Assembly (NCBI RefSeq): GCF_020360975.1
Contig: NW_025408683.1
Coordinates: 62,001-126,000 of the forward strand
Origin: Hirsutella rhossiliensis
Taxonomy: Eukaryota > Ascomycota > Sordariomycetes > Hypocreales > Ophiocordycipitaceae
Length of the DNA stretch: 64,000 bases
Reading direction: 5' to 3'
How positions within the stretch are numbered: the first letter of the stretch is position 1; each line of letters opens with the position of its first letter. Position numbers and translations under genes: made by a program. This document shows, piece by piece, positions 21,526 to 32,970 of this stretch. The notes beneath the pieces were generated by a model, which saw only the letters and a program-made list of their open reading frames with translations, had not been told where the DNA came from and did no database searches.

Positions 21526-23436
21526 TCATAGAAAAGGATTCCTTGGATGGCTCTTTGAGCTCCCGCATGAGGTATCGCAACTTTGCTCCAGAGTGTAGAA
21601 CTCAACGTCTCGTCCCGTAAACTCTAGCCAGGGCTTAAAGTTCAATGTCTTGACTCTGCCATTGACTAACTGCTTCTTCCCGACTTTATAGTCTTCTCGG
21701 ATCTTCTGCATCTCTCCACGAACTCGTTTAAGATGCATCCTTATCTCCTGGCGCGTTTGAAGCCGGGTTTGCTTTGCCTGGAGCTCCTCATACTCCCGGG
21801 TGATGTCGGCCATGCTGGAGCTCGTGATAAACTCTCCGCGCGGCCTGACAATCTTGCCTCTCTTCATTCGATTCGCATACGCCTGGGTTCGGCTATTCTT
21901 ATCGCTGACTATGCCCTGGGAATGTGACGCCATCGCGATAGACTCGGTGTTCACTTTCGCAAGAACCCGCAAGTTTTCTCGTGATGGCGAGCTCATGAGG
22001 GCCCATACCGTTGCCGGATATCATTGAGGGCATCCGCGGCGACTTGGAAACGCGTCTCCGAGGGTAGGAGCGAGGCGTATGCAGGATTGATCGGCTGCTG
22101 TTGTCGTAGCTGCTCGTGGAGGATCTTGGTGATCACCGGCGCTGGGTCGACAGGAAAGAGGCCTGTTTTTCAAATGCCGCCATAATGTTATGCCGCGTGA
22201 AGCCAGCCTCATATACGTCCTGAAAAGCTGTGAGGAAGTTGACCCGCGAAAATGATATGTTGCCTTCTGCGAGCGACTTCGAAGCGCTTTCTGATGTGCT
22301 GACTTTAGTGGCTGGAATACCCCAACATCAAGCGGCTGCATGAGGTGGGTGGAATGTGGAGGAAAATAGCAATGATGATATCAAACTTGATACAATACTC
22401 AGCAAAGTCAAGGGTGGTATGCCCTGTAAAGCCATCCACAACAAGCAATCGGTAGATCTTCTCGTCGTCAGGCCGTTGGTTTGGCGGCGCCTCACGCGAC
22501 TCATCCCCATGTTGGGGCGCCGAAGATGCTCGTCACAGCCGAACCACTCTTCCAGCGAATTTCCTGACTGTTTTGCTTGCGCTGACGATGCCCAAGACCA
22601 GCAGTTGAAATGCCTTGCCCACTCAAGGTGTATCTCTGCGTTGGAAAAGCCAGTTGGCGACTGGGCAAACCGTACGCCTGTCATGATGTCGATGCCGGCC
22701 CAGTTGGTGGTAGGGTAATGTTGGAAAACAAGCCAGGGTGGAAGAGAGTCCCCCACTGCGTTAACTGAGGCAATTACCGTGCAGGATTCTCGGTTTGCTG
22801 GGTCTAAAACTCGGGGCCGGGTGCTCTTGACTCTAGTGGTGCGCGTGATGAGAACTTGGATGCGTTCTCGCAGGCACCCAATGCGTATTCCGGCCTCGTC
22901 TTCATTCCAGATCTCTGAACTGCCAATACGGTAGCTGGTGATGATTTCTCGAAGCTTTGAGTAGAAAAATTCGACTTCTTCTACCCCGTGGGCTTCAAAG
23001 GACTTCCGGGCTCGTTCAACTGCTTTGAGATACGTCTTCGCGATCGCAGGATGACTTCCACGCCAATTGTCAAGCCAACTTGACGAGACCGGGCGGGCAT
23101 TGGGATCTCGACGCATTCTTATTGCATTTGCAACAGCTTCAAGTTGCTCTCTCGTGGCGGGCATGCCGGTGCGTTCCATCCACTGTACATACGCAACCAG
23201 GGCGTCGTCTTCGTCCTCCGTCAGCGCCAATGGACGCCCTGGAGCACGGAAAGGGGTTTCTTATAAATTAATGGCTCTCTGTACGGATGAGCTCTTCACA
23301 TTGTAACGGATGGCCGCATCTCGCACGGAAAGAGGCGTTCTTTTTGGTGTTGTTGAGCGACGAACATCGGCTCTGGGGTCGCGACGAGACGCCAGAACGG
23401 CTTTGCTGCCTCCAGGGTAGCCATGTTATCTGTCAT
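21526..23436 (-). pseudogene. Pogo/Fot1-like DDE transposase, frameshifted
   Basis: Read on the minus strand. The N-terminus has a Psq-type helix-turn-helix (TPLSVRDAAIRYNVKSSSVQ) in a frame that ends near 23270. A CENPB-type domain follows (ALTEDEDDALVAYVQWMER), then the first catalytic Asp in SEIWNEDEAGIRIG and TVIASVNAVGDSLPPWLVFQ. Next, in shifted frames, come LLVVDGFTGHTT (second Asp) and FPPHSTHLMQPLDVGVFQPLK (third Asp, DDD type as in Fot1). A C-terminal segment ends FKPWLEFTGRDVEFYTLE. At least four frame changes separate these blocks, including a one-base loss just before FPPHST near 22365. All three catalytic Asp codons remain. The element therefore cannot encode its own transposase but keeps ends that could be moved by another source. 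Confidence 0.85.
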
Positions 23437-23526
23437 AATGTATTCCGGCAAAAAGATACGTAAATAAAGTCAAGTTGCGCGAGAAAACGCGGTTGAGATG
23501 CATAGGGTTGACGTTTTGGAGGTGGG

Positions 23527-23627
23527 CTGCTGTGCCGGATTTTTTGGGCTGTGCCGGATTTTTTGGGCCAACTAAGTGGCGAAGACACTTAGTTGGGCTG
23601 CTGTGGCCCCACACCAAGATCAACGGG
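23527..23627 (-). repeat. Right terminal inverted repeat, 101 bp
   Basis: The reverse complement of the left repeat with no difference seen along 101 bp. Identity stops exactly after GGCACAGCAG, which fixes the inner boundary on both sides. Confidence 0.9.
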
Positions 23628-23629
23628 TA

Positions 23630-24050
23630 GTCTATTAACATTGTTTGCTCGCCGGGCAAGGGGCGGGCACGATGAAATTTTATCCATCAGGCATACTTCT
23701 CTGAATTTGCTCGCTCCATTGTCTTGACTCGTCATTACCGGAATCACTCTTCGGTGCCGTGGATTGGTTGTCTTGCTCCCTGCAAGCTTTGAATGCAATG
23801 TGTGGTCTCTTGTTAAAAAAAAAAAAAAAAAAAAAAACCCTTTCGGCAGGGCCACCTCGTCAGGCCCGAGTTCCTTCTACACTGCGAGGAGACAAAAGTG
23901 TCGATGACAAGGGAGACGGAGATTTCTCGAAGGAGGATAAGCGAGAGCGTGTTCCAGACCATTCTATGTGCCTTGGCGTGGTTGGGTACATAAATAGCGT
24001 AAAGTCGGTCGTTGCAAATTCCCCGCCGCCCCCCACCGCCTTCCGCTTTA
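23630..24050. other. Last GC-balanced segment before the RIP desert, with a 23-base A tract
   Basis: No gene is supported. A run of 23 adenines occupies 23815-23837; it could be a replication-slippage tract or the poly(A) tail of an old retrocopy. A C-rich run precedes an abrupt compositional change near 24050. Confidence 0.6.
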
Positions 24051-25868
24051 GGTAACTCCTTTCCCCTTTTAGCCCGTCGCTGTAAATGGGATTACTATAA
24101 GAACACCCGCCTTCCCCTTCTTACTCCTTATCTAGCTAAGGGTATAGGGGATTTATATTATCTATAAAGGGGTTATAGATTCGCCGGCTTCCTTACTATC
24201 GAATACTTCTCTTCTATATATTTATTTTCTACGATAAGTACTATAATAATAGACCGAGTAACTCTAAATAAGATATACTACTAGCCCTCGCTAAGTTAAG
24301 GCTATTCGTCTTATTAATCTATTATTATATAGAACTTCCCTACCTCGCCTACTCCCTCGCTAGCTACTTTAGGGTATTGCGACTCTAGATCTAGTAGTAA
24401 ATCGGGAAACCCTCGTAGATCTAGCTAGAGCATCTTAGAGCCCGACCGCGGGACTCTTAGCGTTAAATCTAGTACTCCTATCCTTAAGTCGACGGGCTTA
24501 GAGACTATAAGGAAGGGATTACCCTCGTGCTATATATAATCCCTAGAACTTACGACTAACCGAGCTATAGATGCCGGCCGTCTTTAATATATTTTCTCTA
24601 AGTATAAAAGGGTAATTAGTAAGTAAACTAAGCTACGTTTACGTAGTATCTTAGTATATAAAGGTAATTCTAGCACTTATAGCTACGATAGGAATAAGCA
24701 CCTTATATAAGGATTTTATAGAGAACGAAATTTCTAAGCTTACTTATTTTATAGACTAGTAACGGACGTTTCTTAAAGTAGTCTATAAACCGTCTAAGGT
24801 AACCTAACTACGCCGAAGCTAGTAGAAGAGAAAGTTAACGCTATATACTACTACTACGGCTTTATATTATACTTAAAAGAAATATATTTCGACTATTACT
24901 AGTCGGGAATATAAGTTCCTATATTTAGGAGAGGTATAGAAAGTATAAAATAGATCTATCGAATTTAACGTTATTTAGAAGCTAACCTAGGTATCTATTA
25001 ACGATCTTTAGGGTAAGTAGGTAGTAGAAGAGGCCTAAGAGCTTACTATAAATAAATTTAGTTAAGTTATATAGGAAAAGGTAATAGATAGATCTAGCTA
25101 TTATAATATAGATACTAAGTCTAAGTAAAATAGTAAAGCTACTTTAAAAGAACCTTAACCTCCCCTTTTACTTACTACTTTATTAAGAATAAGTATAAAA
25201 TTTTAATAGTAAGGGGTCCTTAAATAGCGTTAATAGGGCTATTAGACTAATATTATACTTATATAATACTTCTCTTTTACTTATATAGGCGTTTCCTATA
25301 CGCTAGAAAGTTATATTAAAACAATAGCTATATATTCGCTAAGTATTCTTTTTTAATAGACTATTACTAATCTTTATTAACCTTACTTCTATATACTTTT
25401 AGCTCTTTAGTATAGACTTATAAAGTAGAATAAATCTAAAGAAACTTATTCGTAACTATAAAGGTATTTACCCTTAGTATAGGTCTAAGTATTAGCTTAG
25501 ACCTTAGCCGATAGCGTTATAGGGCAAGGCAGGCTATATATATAAACGCGTATTTAATAGTAGTAGGCGCGGCGTATAGTTAGATCCTATATAGCTTATT
25601 ATTATAATATAATAAAAGGCACCTATAGTATAACCCTCTACCTACCCTATAATAGTATAAGCTATTTTAATAGGTAAGATCGCACCCTTATAAATATTAG
25701 CCCGTTAAAGGGATAAGACCCTTAGCGCTTCCTATCTACCCCCCCCTTAAGTATACTTAAAGGCTTTATAAAAGCGCGGATTATTTAATTAAATATCTTC
25801 CTTAATTATAGTTAATTTAAATATTTATTTTTCCCCTTTAAAGTAAAGGCCGCTAGTTACGCGACTCT
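24051..25868. repeat. RIP-degraded repeat, unclassified
   Basis: Very AT-rich, dense in TA steps, with stops in all six frames and almost no TG/CA. No reverse transcriptase, integrase or transposase motif could be read through the mutations. It ends at the AGTAG target site of Copia element A. Confidence 0.6.
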
Positions 25869-25873
25869 AGTAG

Positions 25874-26441
25874 TATAAGGAACGGTGTTCTTACTATAAA
25901 TAAAGCAGCTATAATATACTCTCCCGATTATATAAGCTAATAAGTAGTATATTAATTATAGATAAAATTCTATACTATAGAGCAAGAATCGCTCGTTATT
26001 TTACATGTTATTATACATTAAACGGGTTGCCGGTTATCGTATAATCGGAAATCGAAGGAATAGAGCTAGCTTAGAATACTAGCTAAGACCTCTTAAGAAC
26101 ACCGGCACGACTAACCTCCTTTAAACACGAATATTAGTAGAATTAAGACACTTCTAGCTATACTCGAGGTATTACTAAATTCCCTAGTCTTAGGGCTATA
26201 TAGCAGCCTAAACTCGGTCCCGAAAGATTCTTCCGTTTAGCTATAATTGTCTATATAAGGCAGTATGTCCGCTAGTAGATAGAGATAGAATTATTAACTT
26301 TAATACCTCTTCTATACACTAATACACTACTAATAAATTCCGTTGAAAATCCTACCTTATACTCCTTCTTCCCCTCTATTATATAGTCTTACGTGATTCC
26401 TTAATTTCCTAAAATTCCGCTTTTGCTTATATACCTTAAGA
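25874..26441 (+). repeat. LTR of family A, left copy
   Basis: Starts TATAAGGAACGG (TG changed to TA) and ends CCTTAAGA just before the primer-binding site. Its length, 568 bp, equals that of the solo copy at 60746-61313. Contains ACGGGTTGCCGGTTATCG, conserved in the three copies. Confidence 0.88.
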
Positions 26442-26457
26442 GGTTATAAGCCCGGCT
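26442..26457 (+). other. Primer-binding site of family A (initiator Met-tRNA half-molecule type)
   Basis: GGTTATAAGCCCGGCT directly follows the LTR. Its reverse complement, with one RIP-type change undone (TAT to CAT), contains GGGCTCATAACC, the anticodon stem-loop of fungal initiator Met-tRNA. Copia and Ty5 are known to prime from this internal half-tRNA. Confidence 0.7.
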
Positions 26458-29400
26458 TACTTCTTTTAAGCTAGGAAATTAACTTATACCTTTGAAATTA
26501 CTTATTAAAATATCCGACTAAAATTTCTTTCGAAAATCCCCCCGACGACTTCTTCTACCTTCCTACGCTCTTAAACTCCCGTCTAGACTTCTCGATCCCT
26601 ATAAACGAAATAATACCGAATTTATATAAAATAGGTAGATAAAAAGAATATAAATTTTCTAGACTTAAGGGAAATTTAAATTATACTCTTTAGACTATAA
26701 GGATAAGAGCTATCCTTACTAAGGAAAAGCTTATCGCTACCTTAGAGCAAGAAAATTATATAAAGACTATAGAAGCTTTATCTTAGATTTTTCTTTAAGT
26801 CGAAGATAGCCCTTTAATATAAATTAAGCATTTAATAAATACTAAAGCTGCTTAGGATAAGCTTATAAAGCTATATAATCCGTCGAATTTCTCGTCGAAT
26901 TATTTACTTATAAAGCAGTTCTTTAATCTTAGTCCCTCGGGCTCTAATTTAGAGAAATACCTTTATAAGGTAAAGGAAATCTATAAGGATTTAAAATCCT
27001 ATAATATAGAAATTCTAGAAGTTATCCTTATAGTATAGATTCTTAATTGCGTTAATAAGGAATTTAGAAGCTATATTATAAATATTACGTAGAGCCTTAG
27101 GTATAATTCTATAGCGTTTACCCTCGAATCCCTTATAGCTAGTCTTTTAGACGAAGCTAGAAGAATAAAGGATATAGATAAATCTTCGGAGAAAGCCTTC
27201 TTAATATAAAGGAAGCCTTAGAAATCCTATAGAAATTCTACGGATACTTCTTATTATAAGGAATATAAAAAACCAGGGCATTTTATAGTAAATTGCTATA
27301 AATTATACCCGAATAACGCTCCTGCTTATTAGGTTTTAAATAAAGGAAAAAAGGATAATAGGACTTAAATTTCTAAAAAGAGAAAATCTTCTTCTTCTTC
27401 TTCTAGGAAGAAATCCCCTTTAAGTAGTATTTCTACTACTAATAAAAGAAGGAAAGCTCGAATTATAGAGCTAGAGTCCGATTCGGACGATAGTAATAAG
27501 GTCTTAAATATAGCTTCGTAAGAAAATAATATAGACCTAGATATTAACCTTATAGACCTCTCTAGGGCTCCGACCCCTATATAAACGTCTAAGGATTTAG
27601 AGGTAATTTTAACCTCTATAATTACCCCTATAGTAGAAGCTAATAAAGACTCTCTTTTAGGACCTCTAAAAGCCTTAATTCCTAGAATAAAGGAATTAGT
27701 CTTAAAGGTAAAAGAAGGAGGATTTCCTAGTTATAAGAATAAAAGGATCTTTAATTTTATATATAATACCGGAGCTACTAGGCATATAGTATTTAATAAG
27801 AATTTCCTTATTAACTATAAAGAAATTAAGTCTAAAGTTACTAAGGAAAAGCTTCCTTTATATTAGTAAAAGGAAAGGGGGACTTAGTATTTAAGTTCCT
27901 ATATAATAGAAAAAGGTATATCCTTAGAGACTGCTTTTATATACCTAAATTAAGGGTAAATATACTATCTTAATCTTATTTTAATAATACCTATGCCTTA
28001 ATAGGAGGAAATAAAGTCCTTTTATTAGATAATAAGGCTAAGGTCCTTATTAAAGTATTTCTTAGAAATAAATTATATTATATTCCTATAGAACCTTTAT
28101 TAGAAAGCTAATCGATCCTTATTACGTCTTTAAAAGCAAAGGATATAGATTTTTATACTTAGTACTTACGCTTAGGGTATATAGATAGTAGGGCTATTTT
28201 AGAAATATTAAAAAGATATAATAAGGATATAAAAATACCTTTAAAAGAGGAAAACAAAATAAGGCAGTGCGAAATATATACTAAAGCTAAAGCAACGAAT
28301 AGGGTTAATAAATAACCCTTATATAAGTCTTATTCCTATTTAGAAAAAATAGTATTAGATATTTAAGGGCTAATTAAAGTGCTTACTTATAATAAATATT
28401 ACTATTATATTTCTTTCCTAGATATAGGAACCTAATATCTAGAAATATACCTTCTTCGAAGAAAAGGGGAAGCTTTAGATAGGTTCCTAGAATTTAAAAA
28501 TAGGGTAGAAAATAACCCTAAAAATACTAGGATTAGAGAAGCATTTTCTAATAATACTAAAGAATTTATATATAAAATAAAGCTCTACTATAAAAAAGAA
28601 GGAATTACCCTTAATTCTAGTCCTCTTAGGACGCTTAAATCTAACGGTAGAATAGAAAGAATAAATCGTATAATATTAAAAAAAAGTACGAGCTCTTTTA
28701 TTTACTACTAGGCTTCCTAAATACCTATAGGGAGAAGCTGTTTTAATAGCTACCTATTTATATAATAGATTACCGTATTCTACGATAGGATTTAAAAGTC
28801 TTATAGAAAAGAGGGATAATATAATACTACCTTTTAAGACCTTAAATAAAATTAAGACCTTTAGAAGCCTTATATATTATAAGAATAAAGACCTTAAAGA
28901 TAAGCTAGATAATAAAGCTTTTAAGGGAAAAATAGTAGGCTATTTAGAAAATGCATATAAAATCTAGGATTTTTCTAAGAGAAAGATTACTATCTTTATA
29001 GATATTACTATACTAGAAAATAAATTTATAAAAAATCTAGAAATCTCTAGTAGTAATAATACCTTTGATTTTAATTTTATTTTAAATAAAGATAAGCTAG
29101 AAAGCTATATCCGTATAGAGAAAGCTATTAAAGAACCTAGAAATAAAAGTCCCTCGCCCTTTATAGAAGAAGAGTCTCTAAATAACGATCTTATTCCTAC
29201 TACTAGTAAAATAGTAGTAGAATTACCTAAGAAGCTAGAAGGGTTCGATTTTAACTATATCGAATACCCTAACGTTAATTTATTTCTAAACTACGATTTT
29301 ATATAGTTAATTCTAGTTAGTATAGAAAATTAGGATCTAAAAATTCTAAAGACCTATAAATAGGTAATAAATAGCCCCGAAATAGTATTTTAAAGAGAAG

Positions 29401-30250
29401 CTATAGTTAAGGAAATTATTTAGCTAATTTAAATATAAAACTTAGGAATTTTCTAACCTCCTTAGGGATAGGGAGGCTATAAGAGGCCGCTAGGCCTATA
29501 CTATTAAGAAGGATAGTTAAAATAATATAATAAAATATAAAGCCCGTTTCGTAATATAAGGATTTAAGTAGATCTATAGCTTAGATTTCCTAGATATCTA
29601 CTCGACTATAGCTAGACCTAAATCTATTAGAATTCTACTTATTTTAGCTATTATCTACGAATTCAAAGCTTTATAAATAGATATAATAAATGCCTTCGTA
29701 TATACCGATATAGATAGCGAAGTATATATCGATCTTCCTATAGGCTATAAAGAATACGCTCTTAAAGAATATTATTTAAAATATAGATTAGCTTATAGAG
29801 CTAAAGGAATTAAATTAACTAAATTCCTAGACCTATATAAAACCGGTTAAATTAAAGCAAAGTTAAAGAAAGCATTATATAGCCTAAAATAAAGTCCTAA
29901 GCTCTAGTATAATTATTTAAAAATTATACTTAATAAACTCGGATTTCTTCCTCTTTTAATAGATAAAGGAGTATTATAAATAAGGACTATAGTATAGCCT
30001 TAGTAGTTTACGTCGACGACTTTCTTATAGTAGGGCCCTTTAAATTTATAATAAAAGAAAGATTATTTAAAGAATTATCTAAATTCTTAGATTTTACTAT
30101 CTTAGGAAATATAAAATACTTCTTAGGTCTAAATATTATAATAAACCGAGAAAATAAAGAGCTATATATATCCTAAGAAAATTATACCTTAAATAAATTA
30201 AAAAAATTTAATAAAGAAGGTTTAGGAACTTTAAATTTACCCGCTATAGT
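26458..30250 (+). pseudogene. Copia gag-pol remnant, family A
   Basis: Readable through many stop codons. A gag zinc knuckle lies at about 27249-27299 (KKPGHFIVNC, with the first two Cys now Tyr, TGY to TAY). The pre-integrase motif WHLRLGHI appears near 28160 as a stop followed by YLRLGYI. Reverse transcriptase shows IDIINAFVYTDIDSEVYIDLP near 29680-29740 (starting after a CAA-to-TAA stop) and an intact YVDD active site at 30009-30020. The copy ends abruptly at 30250 before RNase H. Every change noted is of the C-to-T or G-to-A type expected of RIP. Confidence 0.85.
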
Positions 30251-30726
30251 TATCGCGAAGTATAGCTTAATTTCGTAGTTCTTAGAGATATCCCTTAGTA
30301 AGAGGGACTAAGGAAGCTAAAAAATAGGTTTTAAGGAAGGAGCTAAAAGGAGGTATAAAGAGGAGGGTAAGGGTAAGAGGGGAAGTAAAAGTAGCGATAG
30401 CTTCTTATAGAGGTAGCGAGAGATAAGACGGATATACTAGTAACGGCTAGAAAGGAGGGGAAAAACTAGTAAAAAGCTCGGTTGTTAAAAGGATATTAGT
30501 AGCTTCTTTAAGTAGGATCTTCTTTATTAATTAAGATATTAAATAGGTATAAAGAGGGGCGTTAAATAGAGGAAAGAAGGATAATTAAGGCAATATAATA
30601 ATTCTTCCCCTACTATAATTATTGCCCCTATAAGAATCATATATCTCTGCCCTACCTATCCGACCCCTTACTTTTAATTTTACCTTTATATATTTTTATA
30701 TACTTCTCGTATTACTCTTTATAAGA
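30251..30726 (+). repeat. LTR of family C, left copy of C1
   Basis: Starts TATCGCGAAG (originally TGTCGCGAAG) and contains AGATATCCCTTAGTAAGAGG. Its 476-bp length matches the LTR at 55293-55768. Confidence 0.85.
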
Positions 30727-32257
30727 GTTATAAGCCTAGGAGGAATAGTATTCCTATACCTTCTAGCTACTATAAAAGGCACCTTTTTTTTATCCCTTAT
30801 AGCTCCCTTTTACCCCTCTTACTAGAAAAGCCGATTTTTAACTAACTTTTCTACCCACTCTTTTATAACGATATCGAAAAACGACTCCTCTACTATCCCT
30901 ATAGTCCGTAGGACGATTCTTATATAGCCCTAAGATTAGGATAAGTAGGTAAAGGAGCTACGGGCTTATATAGATAGAACTATCTATAATTTAGTCTTCT
31001 TTAATAAGTAGGACCCTCTCGAGCCCCCTCTTTATCCTAAGGTAATAGAATTTATAGAAGGAGCTTCCCTCTTCTTTAAGCTAACCTCCGTATAGTAGAG
31101 AGCTTTTTCTACTACCTTAAGTAACTACGAGAGTTACTATAAGGAATACCTTTATAAGATAAAGCTATTAACTACTATATATATAGCGATAATAGAATCC
31201 GTTAGTGCTATAAAGCTAATCTCTCTTTAAGAGGAAGAGACTCCTAGGTAGTAGCTCTTAAAGCTCGAGACCTTAATAGCTCCCTCGAGGGGCTATATAA
31301 CTAACTATATTAGGAAGACCTATACGGTATACCTAGGAGCCTTTTCTACTAGGAATATACTAGCTTCTTTATAGCTAGCTAAGTAAGAAGAGATCCTTAA
31401 GGAAGCTAACTAATACTTCCTAATAGAAGCTCTTTCCGGCTAGTAGCTATAAGATATATCTCTACTAATAAAGCCTATTAGTAATAGTTACTCGACTATC
31501 TTTCGAGAAGCTAGCTAGGAACTAAATAAAGAGGCTACTAGAGTATAATAGTAAGTAGTCTTATTCCTTCGTAGCTAGCACTCGACCTAGACGGCTCGAC
31601 CTACTGCCCCTATAGCTGCTGCAGCCCCTATTACTGCGGCCCCCGCTGCTGCTACTACGGCTGTTGCTCCTTCGGCTCCTCCTCCCTTAAGAGTATTAAC
31701 CCCGTCTTTAACGGCTGCCCTAGTCCCGGACCCGGCTCCGCCTCTTACTCCGGGCCCGGCCCTAGTCCTATTAGTTAGACCGGCCCGACTAGTCCCCTAA
31801 TAGACCTTTTAGTCTATTAGTCGAAAAATTAAGGAACTAGTCGAAATCGAACCTCTTCGTTAAAATTAATAATAAGGGGTAAAAAGGGGGGGTTTTTAAG
31901 TAGACCTTCTAGACCGGGACGAGGATTCCTCGAAGAAATAAAAGACTAAACGACGAAACAGCTGCCTAGCCTATAAATCCCTAGGCTATCGATTATTATA
32001 ATACTAGTAGGTCTTTAAGGAAAACCGACCTAAAGGATTTAACCCTTTAAAGAGGCTATAAGAAACGATATAATAGTCTCTTAAGGAGGACCCCTTATTA
32101 TAAAAGAAGATGGACGAGATTCGGGTTGCTAAGAAATAGTAACTAATAACGTCGCTGCCCTTATTCGAGCTATAAATTCAAGGAAAAATCGTTAGTATAG
32201 TAAATCTAGCCTTCGTCTTCCCTATAGATTAATAAGACTAAGACTACTTATTAGAGC

Positions 32258-32954
32258 TATAAGAATATACCCTTATATTCCTATTTTACTGTTATAAAGA
32301 AATAATAGGCATCGGGAGGCTTTATAGAATAAGCTAGTAAAAAGAGGCTCTATAATATAGTCTAAGGGAATAACCCTTAAAATACAAAGACCTCTACTAG
32401 ACATCTATACCTTCCTCTAGGGAAAGCGGGTTAGGATAAGCCTATCCTTATAGACAAAAATATATATAAAATGCAACGGTTAATTACGAGTAGAACGGAT
32501 ACCCTATTGCCTATTTTAGCCTAGCGGTTCCGAAGATATCCGCGATACGAGAATAGGTAGGGCATAGAATATTCTAGTTAAATCCACTACTTATGCTAGA
32601 ACCTATAGTCTTACGTTAACCATCACGCTATAATTAGACCACCTACTAAGTTAAGAAGATAAACTATAGATAGAGCTTTTTAAGCACTATAGAATATGCT
32701 AGAAAGCTGACTAATTAGTATACTAGTAGGCGAGCAATAGTCTATAAAGGACGAAGGATTTCCCTAGGAGTAGTAGATAGAATAAGCAAGTTTATATATA
32801 TCTTTTGCAACGCTATTCTTTTAATATATTATTTAGCCCCTTATATGCTCGTTATAAATTCTAGATAAAATCCTACCCTATACTCCTTCGACCGATCTTT
32901 CCGCTTACGTTATTGATTACCCGATTCTACGCTTATTACTTATACCTTCTTATA
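32258..32954 (+). repeat. LTR of family B, left copy
   Basis: 697 bp, starting TATAAGAATATACCC and ending CCTTCTTATA, so the ends form an inverted repeat whose TG/CA has become TA/TA. Further copies lie at 37877-38573, 49010-49705 (minus) and 56244-56940. Confidence 0.92.
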
Positions 32955-32970
32955 GGTTATAAGCCCGGCT
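32955..32970 (+). other. Primer-binding site of family B (initiator Met-tRNA half-molecule type)
   Basis: The same 16 bases, GGTTATAAGCCCGGCT, as in family A, directly after the left LTR, although the LTRs of the two families differ. Preservation in unrelated LTR contexts supports a primer function. Confidence 0.7.

Larger units (their letters stand above)
20844..23627. mobile_element. Fot1/pogo-type (Tc1/mariner superfamily) DNA transposon, 2,784 bp
   Basis: Terminal inverted repeats of 101 bp (20844-20944 and 23527-23627) are flanked by TA on both sides (20842-20843, 23628-23629), the target duplication of this superfamily. Inside lies one transposase gene on the minus strand, now frameshifted. 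Base composition is close to that of the neighbouring genes, with no heavy RIP signature, so the insertion looks young or was spared. It sits between the last recognisable gene remnant and the RIP desert. Confidence 0.9.
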
